A stretch of DNA of 64,000 bases from DATBFU01 sp035498405 (GTDB lineage: Bacteria > Acidobacteriota > Thermoanaerobaculia > UBA5066 > Gp7-AA6). The stretch lies in contig DATKAE010000062.1 of assembly GCA_035498405.1 (NCBI GenBank), positions 1 to 64,000 of the forward strand. Reading direction: 5' to 3'. The notes under the pieces are model-generated. The model worked only from the letters and a program-made list of their open reading frames with translations. It was not told the origin of the DNA and did no database searches. Positions 17,795-28,881 of the stretch are shown in pieces; positions within the stretch are counted from its first letter, which is position 1; every line of letters begins with the position of its first letter. Position numbers and translations under genes: made by a program.

Positions 17795-19051
17795 CTACGA
17801 CGAAGAGCCCGCGGCTCCCCCCTCGGCTCCCTTCTTTTCCGTCTCGAGCTTCACGCGATCCCCGTCCTTCAGGGCGCGCAGCGTCTTGAACGGGCCGGTG
17901 ATGATCTGCTCCTTGGCGGAGAGCCCGCTCGAGACCTCGACCATCAGCTCGCCGGCGAGGCCGAGCACGACGGGCACGAACTCCGCCTTCCCCTTCCGCA
18001 GGGCGTAGACCCCCGTCTGCGTCCGGATCCTTCCCGAGGCCGTCTTCGCGCCCTTGGGGTCGTCCCGGATCACCACGGCGGCAAGCGGTATCGCGAGCGC
18101 CTTCGCCTTCGAGCCCGTGATGACGTCCGCCGTGACGGAGAATCCCGGCCGGACCGACTCCGGAGGCTGCAGCAGCTTGACTCGGACCTTGAAGTTGATC
18201 GCATCCGACGTCGTGATCAGGCCCTGAAGGTCCGAGTCGTTCTTGGCGATGGGCGAGTTCTCGACCTGCGTGACGACCCCGTCGAAGGATCGATCCGGGT
18301 AGGCCTCGATCGAGAGGACGGCCTTCTGACCCACCTTCACGCTGGGCACGTCCGTCTCGTCGACCATGAGAACCCCTTCCACGCTCGACATGTCGGAGAT
18401 CGTCATGAGCTGCGTGCCCGGGTTGTTCATCGTGCCGACGACCGTGACCTCGCCCTCCTTGACCGGCAGGTCCGTCACGATCCCGTCGATCGGTGAGCGC
18501 ACCGTCGTCTTCGAGAGGGTGTCGCGAGACGCGTTCAGGTTCGCGCGGTTCTCCTCGATCCGCCTCTGCGCGACCTCGAAGTTGGCTTGGGCGGTCTCGA
18601 GCTCCGACCTCGCCCGCTGCGAGTCGGCCTCGGCGAGGATTTGGTTCTCGTAGTTCTTCTTCGCGCGGTCCTCGTCCCGTCGGGCCTGCTCCAGCGCGGC
18701 CCGCGCCGAATTCAGGGCGGCCAGGCTCCCGGCAAGCGCCGCGGCCGATCCGGCCTCCTCCGCGGCCGCCCGAGTGCGGTCGATCTGGAGCAGGAAGTCG
18801 CCCTTGTGCACCCGGTCGCCGTTTCGAACGGCCAGATTGACGATCTGGCCCATGACGAGCGCCGAAAGATCCACCTTCCTCTCGGCCTGGATCTTTCCGT
18901 TGGCCGTGACCTTCGAGACGACGTCCTCGGTCTTCGCCGGTGCCGCCGTCACGCGGGGGATCTTCCGGTCGCGCGCGGAGAGGGCCGCCAGGAACAAGAC
19001 CACGGCGAGCGCCAGCGCAACGGCGATGAGAATTTTCCAGGTTCGGGACAT
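17795..19051 (-). CDS. Membrane-fusion (HlyD/MacA-like) adaptor, module 2
   Basis: 418 residues. An N-terminal anchor helix (about 6-24) precedes a barrel-sandwich/lipoyl segment (ANGKIQAERKVDLSALVMGQ), a long alpha-helical hairpin (about 95-170), then beta-barrel and membrane-proximal domains. This is the MacA-type periplasmic adaptor that joins an inner-membrane ABC exporter to an outer-membrane channel. It is first in module 2 and is homologous throughout to the adaptor at 22987. No outer-membrane TolC-like gene lies in the window. Confidence 0.9.
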   Translation of the reverse strand: MSRTWKILIAVALALAVVLFLAALSARDRKIPRVTAAPAKTEDVVSKVTANGKIQAERKVDLSALVMGQIVNLAVRNGDRVHKGDFLLQIDRTRAAAEEAGSAAALAGSLAALNSARAALEQARRDEDRAKKNYENQILAEADSQRARSELETAQANFEVAQRRIEENRANLNASRDTLSKTTVRSPIDGIVTDLPVKEGEVTVVGTMNNPGTQLMTISDMSSVEGVLMVDETDVPSVKVGQKAVLSIEAYPDRSFDGVVTQVENSPIAKNDSDLQGLITTSDAINFKVRVKLLQPPESVRPGFSVTADVITGSKAKALAIPLAAVVIRDDPKGAKTASGRIRTQTGVYALRKGKAEFVPVVLGLAGELMVEVSSGLSAKEQIITGPFKTLRALKDGDRVKLETEKKGAEGGAAGSSS

Positions 19052-19099
19052 GGAAAACGCCTCTAGTTTCCGGCTCTCGACGGGGCGAGAACGCGCAAC

Positions 19100-20386
<1,287 letters not shown>

Positions 20387-20433
20387 GGATCTATCGCTCG
20401 CCGTTTCGGGACCGCCGACTGCAATTGTTCCTC

Positions 20434-21708
20434 CTATTCATACCGGAGCGCCTCGATCGGGTCTAGCCGCGAGGCCTTCACCGCCGGGTAGAGGCCGAAG
20501 AAGATCCCGACCGAGATCGAAACGAGAAGCCCCACGAGAACCGCCCAGATCGGCGTCTCGGCGGGGAGGGCGTCGAACACCCGCTTGACTCCTGCGGGAA
20601 TGGCGATTCCCAGGAGAACGCCGATCGCGCCGCCGAGCAGCGAGAGGGTCATCGCCTCCGTCAGGAACTGCAGAACGATGTCGCGCCGGTAGGCCCCCAC
20701 CGCCTTGCGCACCCCGATCTCGCGGGTTCGCTCGGTCACGGACACCAACATGATGTTCATGACCCCGACCCCCCCGATCAAGAGGGAGATGCCGGCAACG
20801 AAGACCATCGCCAGCGTCACGCCGCGCGTAATGGCCTGGAAGCTCTCGATCATCTTGTCCGGCGTGAAGAGCGCGAAATCGTCGGGCTTGTCGAAGGGGA
20901 CGTGGCGCCGCGCGCGCAGCAACTCCCTGCCCTTTTCGATGATCACCGGGACCTGCTCCGGCTTGTAGGGCACGGTGGCGATATGGATCGTGTCGCCGTG
21001 TCCGTTCTTGATGAATGGAAATTGTCGATCGAACGCAGACAGGGGGATCAAGAGGAAGTTGTCGTTGGAGTGCCCCATCATCCGCCCCTTCTTCTCGAGC
21101 ACCCCGATGACCATGTATTGGATGCCGTTGAAGTCGATTCCCTTTTCGAGCGGATCCTCGCGCGCAAACAGCGCCTCGCGGACGTCCTCCCCGATCACGG
21201 CGACGGGGGAAGCGTGCTGGAAGTCGCTCTCCGTGATGAACCGGCCGTAGCCGACGAAGTGATTGTTGGCGACCGAATAGTCTGCCGTCACCCCCGCCAC
21301 CACCGGCGTCGTCGTCTCGGCGTCGCGGTACTTCACGTGGACGTCCGTGTGCCAGAGGTAACGTTCGGGCGAGACGGCCCGCATCTCCGGAATCGTCGCC
21401 TTCAAAGCGATCGCGTCCTCCAGCGTCAGGTCCTTGCGACGGCGCTCGGCCTCCCGGTCCCCGCCGGGTCCGAAGCGCATTTCGAACTTCTGAAACTGCA
21501 CCAGCGTCGCGCCGAAACTCTGAAAGCTGCGAATCATGTTGTTGTGAAAGCCGGTCACGATCGAGACCATGGCGATGACCGTCGCGACGCCCACGACGAT
21601 CCCGAGCACCGTCAGGATTGCCCGAAGCTTGTGCGTGCGGACGGCCAGGAGGGCGAAGCGAATGTTCTCGCCGAGCCCGCGTCGGACGTGGCGAAGGAGA
21701 GAAGTCAC
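20434..21708 (-). CDS. MacB/FtsX-type ABC permease (module 1, first B-type)
   Basis: 424 residues, GTG start at 21708. Same topology and signature as the B-type neighbours, ending SRLDPIEALRYE. It probably pairs with the A-type permease 67 bases upstream and the module 1 adaptor. Like the other four permeases it lacks a Walker motif. Confidence 0.88.
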   Translation of the reverse strand: MTSLLRHVRRGLGENIRFALLAVRTHKLRAILTVLGIVVGVATVIAMVSIVTGFHNNMIRSFQSFGATLVQFQKFEMRFGPGGDREAERRRKDLTLEDAIALKATIPEMRAVSPERYLWHTDVHVKYRDAETTTPVVAGVTADYSVANNHFVGYGRFITESDFQHASPVAVIGEDVREALFAREDPLEKGIDFNGIQYMVIGVLEKKGRMMGHSNDNFLLIPLSAFDRQFPFIKNGHGDTIHIATVPYKPEQVPVIIEKGRELLRARRHVPFDKPDDFALFTPDKMIESFQAITRGVTLAMVFVAGISLLIGGVGVMNIMLVSVTERTREIGVRKAVGAYRRDIVLQFLTEAMTLSLLGGAIGVLLGIAIPAGVKRVFDALPAETPIWAVLVGLLVSISVGIFFGLYPAVKASRLDPIEALRYE

Positions 21709-21775
21709 GTCGGAACGGGGCCGTCAGCCGCCGAAGGGGGATCCGATCCCAACCGGGAACCGACGGCCGGGCGCC

Positions 21776-22990
21776 CTACTCATAGCGCAGCGCTTCGACC
21801 GGCGGAAGGCGTCCGGCCTTCGACGCCGGCATCAGGCCGGCGATCAGGCCGGTCACGGTCGCGACTCCGATCCCGATCAGGATGAAGGAAGGCCTCACCT
21901 GCGCCGGAAAGAACTGGCTCACCCCGAACGAGAGAAGCGAACCCAGCACGACCCCGATCACGCCGCCCACCGACGAGAGCAGGGCGGCCTCGAGAAGGAA
22001 TTGGTGTCGAATGTCGCTCTGCCGCGCGCCCATGGCGCGCCGTACGCCGATCTCCTTGGTGCGCTCGACGACCGACACGAACATGATGTTGGCGATCACG
22101 ATGGCACCGACGACCAGGGAAATACCCGAGATCAGAATCATCAGCAGGAAGGCCCCGGCCGAGATCCCCTTCCAGAGCGACTGCAACATCTCGGCCGTCA
22201 CCAGGCCGAAGGGGTCGTCCTTGTCGAACTTGGTCTTGCGCAGCGCCCGCAGGATCGTCCGCACCTCGTCGGTCATCGGCCCGACCGCCTCGACGCCGCC
22301 CTTGGGCTTGACGAAGATGCCGATGTCGGTCGACGGCGCGATGTGCTTGGAGAAGAGGGTCAACGGCGTGTAGATGACGTTGTCTTGGCTCTCCCCGAGC
22401 ACGTTTCCCTGCTTGGCGAGCGCGCCGATCACCTTCACCGGGTAGCCGTCGATCTTGATTACCCGCCCGATCGGATCCTGGTTCGGGAAGAATTGATCCT
22501 GGACGTCCCAGCCGATCACGGCGACGGGAGCGGCGTGATCGTACTCGGTCTCCGTGAAGAAGCGGCCGCTCGCGATGTCGATGTTCATCATGTCGCCCAT
22601 GTTGGGCGTCTGGCCATTGATTTGGACTCCCGATAGCTTGCGGTCGCCGTACTTGACCGGTCGCTCCCGTTCGGACTGTCCCCCGACCTCGGAGCAGAGA
22701 TGGCACTCGCGGCGCACGATCTGCATGTCCGTCAGCGTGACGTCGCGGCGCTTCATCGCGATGAGCCACTCTTCCCGGCTCATGATGATTCCGTACTTGG
22801 TGAAGATGACGACGTCCGGGTTCAACCCGAAGACTTTGTCCTTGACGTAGCGATTCAGCCCCGAGATCACCGAAACCACGCCCACGACGGTCGCGACACC
22901 GATGATGACCCCCAACAGCGTCAAGAATGCGCGCAGCTTATGGCGCGTCAGGCCCGCCGAGGAGACCCGGAAGAGTTCGACGGTCGTCAT
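21776..22990 (-). CDS. MacB/FtsX-type ABC permease (module 1, A-type)
   Basis: 404 residues. The N-terminal helix lies at about 22-44, the periplasmic domain carries Cys96 and Cys99 (ECHLCS), and three C-terminal helices contain IANIMFVSVVERTKEIGVRR. It is close to the A-type permease of module 2 in length and sequence. Its ATG overlaps the stop of the adaptor gene as ATGA, so the two are translationally coupled and very likely form one complex. Confidence 0.88.
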   Translation of the reverse strand: MTTVELFRVSSAGLTRHKLRAFLTLLGVIIGVATVVGVVSVISGLNRYVKDKVFGLNPDVVIFTKYGIIMSREEWLIAMKRRDVTLTDMQIVRRECHLCSEVGGQSERERPVKYGDRKLSGVQINGQTPNMGDMMNIDIASGRFFTETEYDHAAPVAVIGWDVQDQFFPNQDPIGRVIKIDGYPVKVIGALAKQGNVLGESQDNVIYTPLTLFSKHIAPSTDIGIFVKPKGGVEAVGPMTDEVRTILRALRKTKFDKDDPFGLVTAEMLQSLWKGISAGAFLLMILISGISLVVGAIVIANIMFVSVVERTKEIGVRRAMGARQSDIRHQFLLEAALLSSVGGVIGVVLGSLLSFGVSQFFPAQVRPSFILIGIGVATVTGLIAGLMPASKAGRLPPVEALRYE

Positions 22991-24252
22991 GCCGCCTTGG
23001 ACTCTTCCTTCTTCTTCTTGTCGCTCTCCTTCTCGATCACGACCTTGTCGCCTTCCTTGACCTGCCGCAGCACCTTGAAGGGACCCGTCACGATCTCGGC
23101 GCCGACGCTCGGCCCCTTCGACACCTCGATCATGAGCTCGCCCGCCAGTCCGCTCTCGACCTTGACGAACTGGAGCTTTCCTTCCTTGACGACGTAGACG
23201 CCCTCCTCGGTTTCGGGCCGCCCGGCGGACGGGCCCTTCTTGCCGTCCTTCCTCGGGACGTCCCGCACCACGAGGGCCTGGATGGGAATCGCCGTGGCGC
23301 CTTCCTTCCGGCCTGTCACGACCTCGGCGGTCACGGAGAAGCCGGGACGGATCGACTCGGGCGGATTCTGCACGCGAATCTTCACCTTGAAGTTGATCGC
23401 CTCGGAGCCTTGAGTGAGCGACAAGAGGTCGGGGTCGTTCTTCGGAATGGGAGAGGATCCAACCTCGGTCACGACACCCTGGAACTTCTTTCCCGGATAG
23501 GCATCGATCGCCAGTGTCGCCGTTTGCCCGACCTTGACCTGCGGCACCGACGTCTCATCGACCATCATGACTGCCTCGACTTCTCCCATGTCGGAGACCG
23601 TCAACAACTGCGTTCCCGGGTTGTTCATCGTGCCGATGACGGTCACCTCGCCTTCCTTGATCGGCAGCGCCGTCACGATGCCCTCGATCGGCGCCGTCAC
23701 GGTGGTCTTCGAGAGCGAGTCACGGCTCCCCGCCAGAGCGGCCATCGCCTGGCGCATGCGCTGGTCCGTCGCCTCCAGCGTGGCTTGCGCGGCGTCGAGC
23801 GTGGACTTGGCCTTCTGGTACTCGGCCTCCGACAGGATGTGGGCGTCGAAGTTTCCCTTGGCCCGCTGGTAGTCGAGCCGGGCCTGCTCGGCGTTGGCCC
23901 GCGCCGCGTCCAAGTCGTGCTGCATCGCGGAGAGGCTCGCCTCGCTTCCCTGCGCGGCGGCCGCCAGCTGCGTCTTGTCGATCTGCAGGAGGAGCTGGCC
24001 CCGCTGGACGTGGTCCCCCTCCTTGACGGCGAGATTGACGATCTGGCCCATCACGAGCGCCGAGAGATCGACCTTCCGGCGCGCCTGGATCTTGCCGTTG
24101 GCCGTGACCTTGGCGACCAGGTCGACTTTCTCAACTTTCGCGGTCGTCACCCGCGGCAGGTTTCGGTCTCGGCCCGTCAACGAAAAGGCCAGGATCGCGC
24201 CCAGGCCGACGACGACCCCGACCCCCACGATGATCTTGGTTTTCTTCGACAT
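22987..24252 (-). CDS. Membrane-fusion (HlyD/MacA-like) adaptor, module 1
   Basis: 421 residues. The anchor helix is at about 6-24 (KIIVGVGVVVGLGAILAFSL), followed by the lipoyl/barrel segment ANGKIQARRKVDLSALVMGQ, a helical hairpin at about 95-175, beta-barrel domains and a lysine-rich tail (SDKKKKEESK). It heads the seven-gene efflux run. A GGGGGG stretch lies a few bases before the ATG, and the leader is AT-rich with a palindrome, which suggests that this is the regulated promoter of the whole run. Confidence 0.9.
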   Translation of the reverse strand: MSKKTKIIVGVGVVVGLGAILAFSLTGRDRNLPRVTTAKVEKVDLVAKVTANGKIQARRKVDLSALVMGQIVNLAVKEGDHVQRGQLLLQIDKTQLAAAAQGSEASLSAMQHDLDAARANAEQARLDYQRAKGNFDAHILSEAEYQKAKSTLDAAQATLEATDQRMRQAMAALAGSRDSLSKTTVTAPIEGIVTALPIKEGEVTVIGTMNNPGTQLLTVSDMGEVEAVMMVDETSVPQVKVGQTATLAIDAYPGKKFQGVVTEVGSSPIPKNDPDLLSLTQGSEAINFKVKIRVQNPPESIRPGFSVTAEVVTGRKEGATAIPIQALVVRDVPRKDGKKGPSAGRPETEEGVYVVKEGKLQFVKVESGLAGELMIEVSKGPSVGAEIVTGPFKVLRQVKEGDKVVIEKESDKKKKEESKAA

Positions 24253-24280
24253 CCAACCCCCCGAATCACGAACAAACTTT

Positions 24281-24300
24281 TACAGTACTGCTATTTCTAC
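24281..24300 (-). promoter_or_regulatory. AT-rich leader with CAGTACTG palindrome
   Basis: The perfect 8-base palindrome CAGTACTG (24283-24290) lies about 30 bases before the adaptor ATG in an island clearly richer in A and T than its surroundings. It is a plausible operator for a dimeric regulator of the efflux run. No regulator gene is adjacent and the match is short, so this is tentative. Confidence 0.3.
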
Positions 24301-24370
24301 GGGTGGAGAGGGAGAAAGTTCGATCCGCAGGGGCCCCGGAAAGGGCCAGTTCCAAGCCCGGCGCCGACGA

Positions 24371-24447
24371 TGGTGCGCCCAGGAGGATTTGAACCCCCAA
24401 CCTCCTGATCCGTAGTCAGACGCTCTATCCAGTTGAGCTATGGGCGC
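24371..24447 (-). tRNA. tRNA-Arg(ACG)
   Basis: The minus strand gives GCGCCCA paired with TGGGCGC, discriminator A and encoded CCA (24371-24373). The anticodon loop CTACGGA gives ACG, read as ICG after deamination of A34. Promoter elements precede it at 24458-24486. Confidence 0.95.
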
Positions 24448-24457
24448 AGGGCTCGTG

Positions 24458-24486
24458 AGGCTACCGGACCGGAGGCGCAAATTCAA
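24458..24486 (-). promoter_or_regulatory. Promoter of tRNA-Arg
   Basis: TTGAAT (24481-24486) and TAGCCT (24458-24463) with an exact 17-base spacer. The -10 ends 10 bases before the mature tRNA 5' end. Confidence 0.6.
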
Positions 24487-24640
24487 GACCGGCCGGCTCC
24501 TTCCCGCGCACCCGGCCGATCCGGAGCTCACCGGTCAGGGTGCGGCAGGAGGAGCAGGAGCGGTCCTGGCGGCGCCTCTCGGTTGGCCCGGGCAAATCCC
24601 GGAGGCGGCCGCGCTTCGCCCTGCGATAGCCTTCGGCGAA

Positions 24641-25099
24641 ATGCCCTGGAGCTCCCAAGACGAGCTTTTCATGAGCGAGGCCCTCGCCTTTGCCCGGATC
24701 GCTTTCGGGGAGCGCGAGGTCCCGGTGGGCGCGGTGGTGGTCCGGGAAGGGCGCATGATCGGGCGGGGACGCAACCGGCGGGAGGCCCTCGCCGACCCGA
24801 CACTCCACGCGGAGATCGAGGCGCTGCGCGAGGCGGCACGGGCGGCCGGCAACTGGCGCCTGGAAGGCGCGACACTCTACGCAACGGTCGAGCCTTGCGC
24901 CATGTGCGCGGGCGCCGCGGTTAATGCCCGCATCGCGCGCATCGTCTTCGGCTGCGCGGACCCCAAGGCCGGCTACTGCGGCACGCTCGGCAACATCCCA
25001 CAAGACCCCCGACTCAACCACCGGTGTGCGGTCGAGGGCGGTTTGCTGGCCGACCAGTCGGCCGAGCTCCTTCGGCTCTTCTTTCAGGCTCGCCGTTGA
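24641..25099 (+). CDS. tadA: tRNA-specific adenosine deaminase TadA
   Basis: 152 residues, normal for TadA, which converts A34 to inosine in tRNA-Arg(ACG). The zinc and catalytic residues are visible: His56 and Glu58 in HAE, and Cys86 and Cys89 in PCAMC. I used ATG 24641, where MPWSSQDELFMSEAL opens the family homology; the frame stays open another 67 codons upstream, but that stretch resembles no deaminase and would overlap the tRNA-Arg gene. Its substrate tRNA-Arg(ACG) is encoded about 190 bases away on the other strand. Confidence 0.93.
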   Translation: MPWSSQDELFMSEALAFARIAFGEREVPVGAVVVREGRMIGRGRNRREALADPTLHAEIEALREAARAAGNWRLEGATLYATVEPCAMCAGAAVNARIARIVFGCADPKAGYCGTLGNIPQDPRLNHRCAVEGGLLADQSAELLRLFFQARR

Positions 25100-25111
25100 G
25101 CTCCGTCGCCT

Positions 25112-25141
25112 TTGGAAGGGCGGCGCCGAATCCGTTAGGAT
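25112..25141 (+). promoter_or_regulatory. Promoter of tRNA-Ser(CGA)
   Basis: TTGGAA (25112-25117) and TAGGAT (25136-25141) with an 18-base spacer, 18 bases before the tRNA. It starts 12 bases after the tadA stop. Confidence 0.5.
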
Positions 25142-25159
25142 GCGCCCTCCGGCCCGACC

Positions 25160-25249
25160 GGAGAGGTGCTGGAGTGGTTGATCAGGCCGGTCTCGAAAAC
25201 CGGTAAGCCCGAAAGGGTTTCGAGGGTTCGAATCCCTCCCTCTCCGCCA
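25160..25249 (+). tRNA. tRNA-Ser(CGA)
   Basis: Acceptor GGAGAGG pairs with CCTCTCC, CCA is encoded at 25247-25249, and there is a long variable arm. The loop CTCGAAA between CCGGT and ACCGG gives anticodon CGA (25194-25196), reading UCG. Confidence 0.95.
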
Positions 25250-25312
25250 GCCTCCACCCCTCATCCCGGTTAAACTCCCGCTGGTCCCTGCCGTAGTACA
25301 AAGCGAGAACCC

Positions 25313-26239
<927 letters not shown>

Positions 26240-26246
26240 GGCAGAC

Positions 26247-27572
26247 ATGAGCGGGAAAAAGATCTTCGCCGTGATCCGGCGCGAGTACATCGAGCGGGTC
26301 CGCACCAAGGCCTTCTGGATCGGGACGGCACTGATTCCGGTCTTCTTCATGGCCTACATCGGAATCCAAGTCGCCACGAGTCATAACGCCGCGGGCAATC
26401 GCACGGTCGCCGTCGTGGACGTCTCGGGCAGACTCTACGAGCCCCTCGCCCGCGACCTGGCCGAACGGGAATCGAGGGCCCGGGCGGAAAGAGGCGGGAA
26501 GAGCGTGCACTGGATCCTGGCGCCGCGCCCCGTTACCGGCGACCTCGCTGCCACCAAGGAGGCCCTTCGCCAGGAGGTCCTTTCCAAGAAGATCGACGGC
26601 TACCTGGTCTTGGATCCGAGCTTGATCGAAAAAGACCGGATCGAGTACTACTCCGGGAACGTCTCCGAATACGTGGCTCAGAATCAGCTCGAGCGGGCAG
26701 TCAACCACGTGCTCTTGAAGGAGCGCATCGAGAGACGGGGCTTGCCCGCGGATCTCTCGAGCGAGCTCGAGCGCCATGCCGACCTGAGGCCGTTCAAGGT
26801 GACCAAGGCGGGGGCTACCGAGGAGAAAGGCGCCGCCTTGTTCACGGTGCTCATCTTCATGATCATCCTGTACACGACCTTCCTGATGTACGGAATGCAG
26901 AACATGAAGGGAGTGATCGACGAGAAGACCAACCGCATCGTCGAAGTCATCATCGCCTCGGTGCGCCCGACCGAACTGATGATCGGGAAGATCGTCGGCA
27001 TCGGGCTCGTCGGCTTGACCCAGTACCTGATCTGGTCGCTGATCGCCATGAACCTCACGCTTCCGGCGATCGCTGGGATCCTGACGACGCCCGAATCGGG
27101 GATCCCTCAAATCCCGATCTCCATGATTCTCTACTTCATCCTGTTCTTCGTCTTCGGCTATTTCCTCTACGCGAGTATCTACACCGCGATCGGCGCGCCC
27201 TTCAACACCGACCAGGAAGCCCAGCAGCTCTCGATGGTGCCGATGTTTTTCATCGTGTCGGTGTGGGCATTCTTCCCCTCGCTGATGAACAACCCGAACG
27301 GCGGTGTCGCGATCTTCGCGTCTCTTTTTCCCCTGACCTCGCCGCTCGCGATGTTTCTCCGCACCTCGATGGGCCAGCCGCCCGGCTGGCAGGTCGCTCT
27401 CTCGATCGTTCTGCTGATCGCATCCACTCTGCTGATCGCCTGGGTGGCGGGACGGGTCTATCGGGTCGGCATCCTGATGTACGGCAAGAAGCCGACAATT
27501 CCGGAGATCGCTCGCTGGGTGCGGTATCGTCCCGGTCAAGCCCCGCAGCCGGCGGCGCGAGAAGCCTCCTAA
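26247..27572 (+). CDS. ABC-2 type permease (NatB-like)
   Basis: 441 residues. An N-terminal helix (about 22-40), a periplasmic region of roughly 150 residues, then about six helices (starting FTVLIFMIILYTTFLMYG) with the family segment GVIDEKTNRIVEVIIASVRP. This is the membrane partner of the preceding ATPase, with an intergenic gap of seven bases. Topology and motif match the NatB/YhaP group of ABC-2 exporters. Confidence 0.88.
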   Translation: MSGKKIFAVIRREYIERVRTKAFWIGTALIPVFFMAYIGIQVATSHNAAGNRTVAVVDVSGRLYEPLARDLAERESRARAERGGKSVHWILAPRPVTGDLAATKEALRQEVLSKKIDGYLVLDPSLIEKDRIEYYSGNVSEYVAQNQLERAVNHVLLKERIERRGLPADLSSELERHADLRPFKVTKAGATEEKGAALFTVLIFMIILYTTFLMYGMQNMKGVIDEKTNRIVEVIIASVRPTELMIGKIVGIGLVGLTQYLIWSLIAMNLTLPAIAGILTTPESGIPQIPISMILYFILFFVFGYFLYASIYTAIGAPFNTDQEAQQLSMVPMFFIVSVWAFFPSLMNNPNGGVAIFASLFPLTSPLAMFLRTSMGQPPGWQVALSIVLLIASTLLIAWVAGRVYRVGILMYGKKPTIPEIARWVRYRPGQAPQPAAREAS

Positions 27573-27647
27573 GCGGCGCGCGCGGTCGCGGCCGAGCTCG
27601 CCGCCTTGCCGGCCCCTCGGCCCTATGCTAATTTTGCCGGCCCGTTC

Positions 27648-27722
27648 GGCCCATTCGTCTAACGGTTAGGACGCAGCCCTCTCAAGGCTGAAATACGGGT
27701 TCGATTCCCGTATGGGCTACCA
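27648..27722 (+). tRNA. tRNA-Glu(CTC)
   Basis: GGCCCAT pairs with ATGGGCT (first pair G-U), T-arm ACGGG/CCCGT, encoded CCA at 27720-27722. The loop CTCTCAA between CAGCC and GGCTG gives anticodon CTC. Possible promoter: TTGCCG (27606-27611), 17 bases, TAATTT (27629-27634). Two decayed copies of its 3' two-thirds follow directly. Confidence 0.93.
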
Positions 27723-27757
27723 GATCTTGCCGCCCCTTCAAGCCTCCCGCTGCGTTG

Positions 27758-27836
27758 GGACGCAGCCCTCTCAAGGCGGCTGAAGTCCGCGCGGCTCGCC
27801 GCCGCGACACGGGTTCGATTCCCGTATGGGCTACCA
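27758..27836 (+). pseudogene. tRNA-Glu relic 1 with expanded variable region
   Basis: From the anticodon arm (GGACGCAGCCCTCTCAAGGC) to the T-arm and CCA this repeats the tRNA-Glu sequence, but about 25 GC-rich bases are inserted between the anticodon stem and the T-stem. The acceptor 5' strand and D-arm are replaced by unrelated sequence, so it cannot fold as a tRNA. It is part of a 114-base unit (27723-27836). Confidence 0.8.
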
Positions 27837-27871
27837 GATCTTGCCGCCCCTTCAAGCCTCCCGCCGAGTCG

Positions 27872-27938
27872 GCACGCAGCCCTCTCGAGGCCGCTGAAGG
27901 CGGCGCGCCTCCCCGGCGCGACACGGTTCGATCGAGCC
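27872..27938 (+). pseudogene. tRNA-Glu relic 2, more decayed
   Basis: A third anticodon-arm copy (GCACGCAGCCCTCTCGAGGC) again followed by a GC-rich insert and a damaged T-arm (ACACGGTTCGATCGAGCC). It is preceded by an exact 28-base copy (27837-27864) of the sequence that follows the intact tRNA (27723-27750). Confidence 0.7.
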
Positions 27939-27944
27939 GGCCGC

Positions 27945-28664
27945 TTACTGTCGGTTCGGCTTACAGGCGAAAATCAGCGCCCGATCCCCCTCGACCAGAA
28001 CGGCGTTGCCCCCGGCCCTCGCGGCGCGCTCGGCAATACACGAGATGGGAGTTCCGCCGCCTTCGGCCGGGCACTCGGTCTTCAGGTCAATTTCGTCCAG
28101 ATAGACGCAGCCTTTGACCGCCTCTCGGCTCTGCACGAGTCGCACTCCGGCACTCGTCGGGGTCGGGGAGATCTTCAGCGGAGCCGGAACCGGAGTCGCC
28201 GTCGGGGTCGGCGACAAAGACGGAACTGGCGGAGGAGCTGGGGTCACCGAGAGACTGGGAGTCGGCGTTGGCCTTGGGGTCGGCGACGGCGAGGGTGTTG
28301 CGGATGGAGGGGGGGTCGCGGAAGGAGTTGGAGTCGCCGAGAGCTCGCTCGGGGTGGGGCTCGGAGCCTCGCACTGGTAGGCCTCTCCGACGAAGCCTTT
28401 CGCGAGCAGCGTGTCGCCACCCGCCACCAGAACCTGGTACCGAAGGCACTCCTCGGTCGTCGGCTGGGCGATCAGGCCGCAGCCTCGACTCGTGTCCCAG
28501 GCATCAAGGAACGCGACCCGGCGGCAGTCCTTGACGTCGTTCGGGTTGGTCGTGACCTTCACGTCCCAAATCGACTTCGTCGCCTTCATGGTCTGCTTAT
28601 AGCTCGCGCAGCCGAAACCGGCCGCCAAGAGCAGCACGAGAACCGCGCCGGTGTGACTTCGCAT
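27945..28664 (-). CDS. Lipoprotein with two related Cys-containing domains
   Basis: 239 residues. A hydrophobic signal (about 7-18) ends in GFGC, making Cys19 a probable lipidation site, although the box is imperfect. Two domains of about 55 residues appear to be related: one begins CRRVAFLD and ends EAYQC, the other begins GCVYLDEI and ends IFAC. They are joined by a linker of about 75 residues made almost only of Pro, Thr, Ser and Ala. The fold recalls the small DUF4156-type lipoprotein domain, but I am not certain. Expected in the periplasm or on the outer-membrane inner face. Function unknown. Confidence 0.7.
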   Translation of the reverse strand: MRSHTGAVLVLLLAAGFGCASYKQTMKATKSIWDVKVTTNPNDVKDCRRVAFLDAWDTSRGCGLIAQPTTEECLRYQVLVAGGDTLLAKGFVGEAYQCEAPSPTPSELSATPTPSATPPPSATPSPSPTPRPTPTPSLSVTPAPPPVPSLSPTPTATPVPAPLKISPTPTSAGVRLVQSREAVKGCVYLDEIDLKTECPAEGGGTPISCIAERAARAGGNAVLVEGDRALIFACKPNRQ

Positions 28665-28881
28665 GCGAATGCCTCGCCCCCGGACGAATGAAATGAAGAA
28701 CGCGAGGCAAGCCTATCAGTCCCGGGAGAACCGGGCACCGATCAAAAATCTCCTCTTCCGAGCGCTCTAACCCGTCCCTCTACGCGTACCATTCGGCCGG
28801 AGCCTCCCGTGGACGTTAGAATTGCGGCTCTTGAGGCAGGCTCATCCGGCTGCCGGCCGTTCGTCCGGCCCGCTGACTCCC

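Noticed and set aside
24283..24290. BlaI/CopY-type operator (TACA-N2-TGTA)
   Set aside because: The sequence is TACAGTACTG, which lacks the TGTA half; only a short CAGTACTG palindrome remains.
27758..27836. Second functional tRNA-Glu
   Set aside because: No acceptor 5' strand or D-arm, and a 25-base insert disrupts the core.
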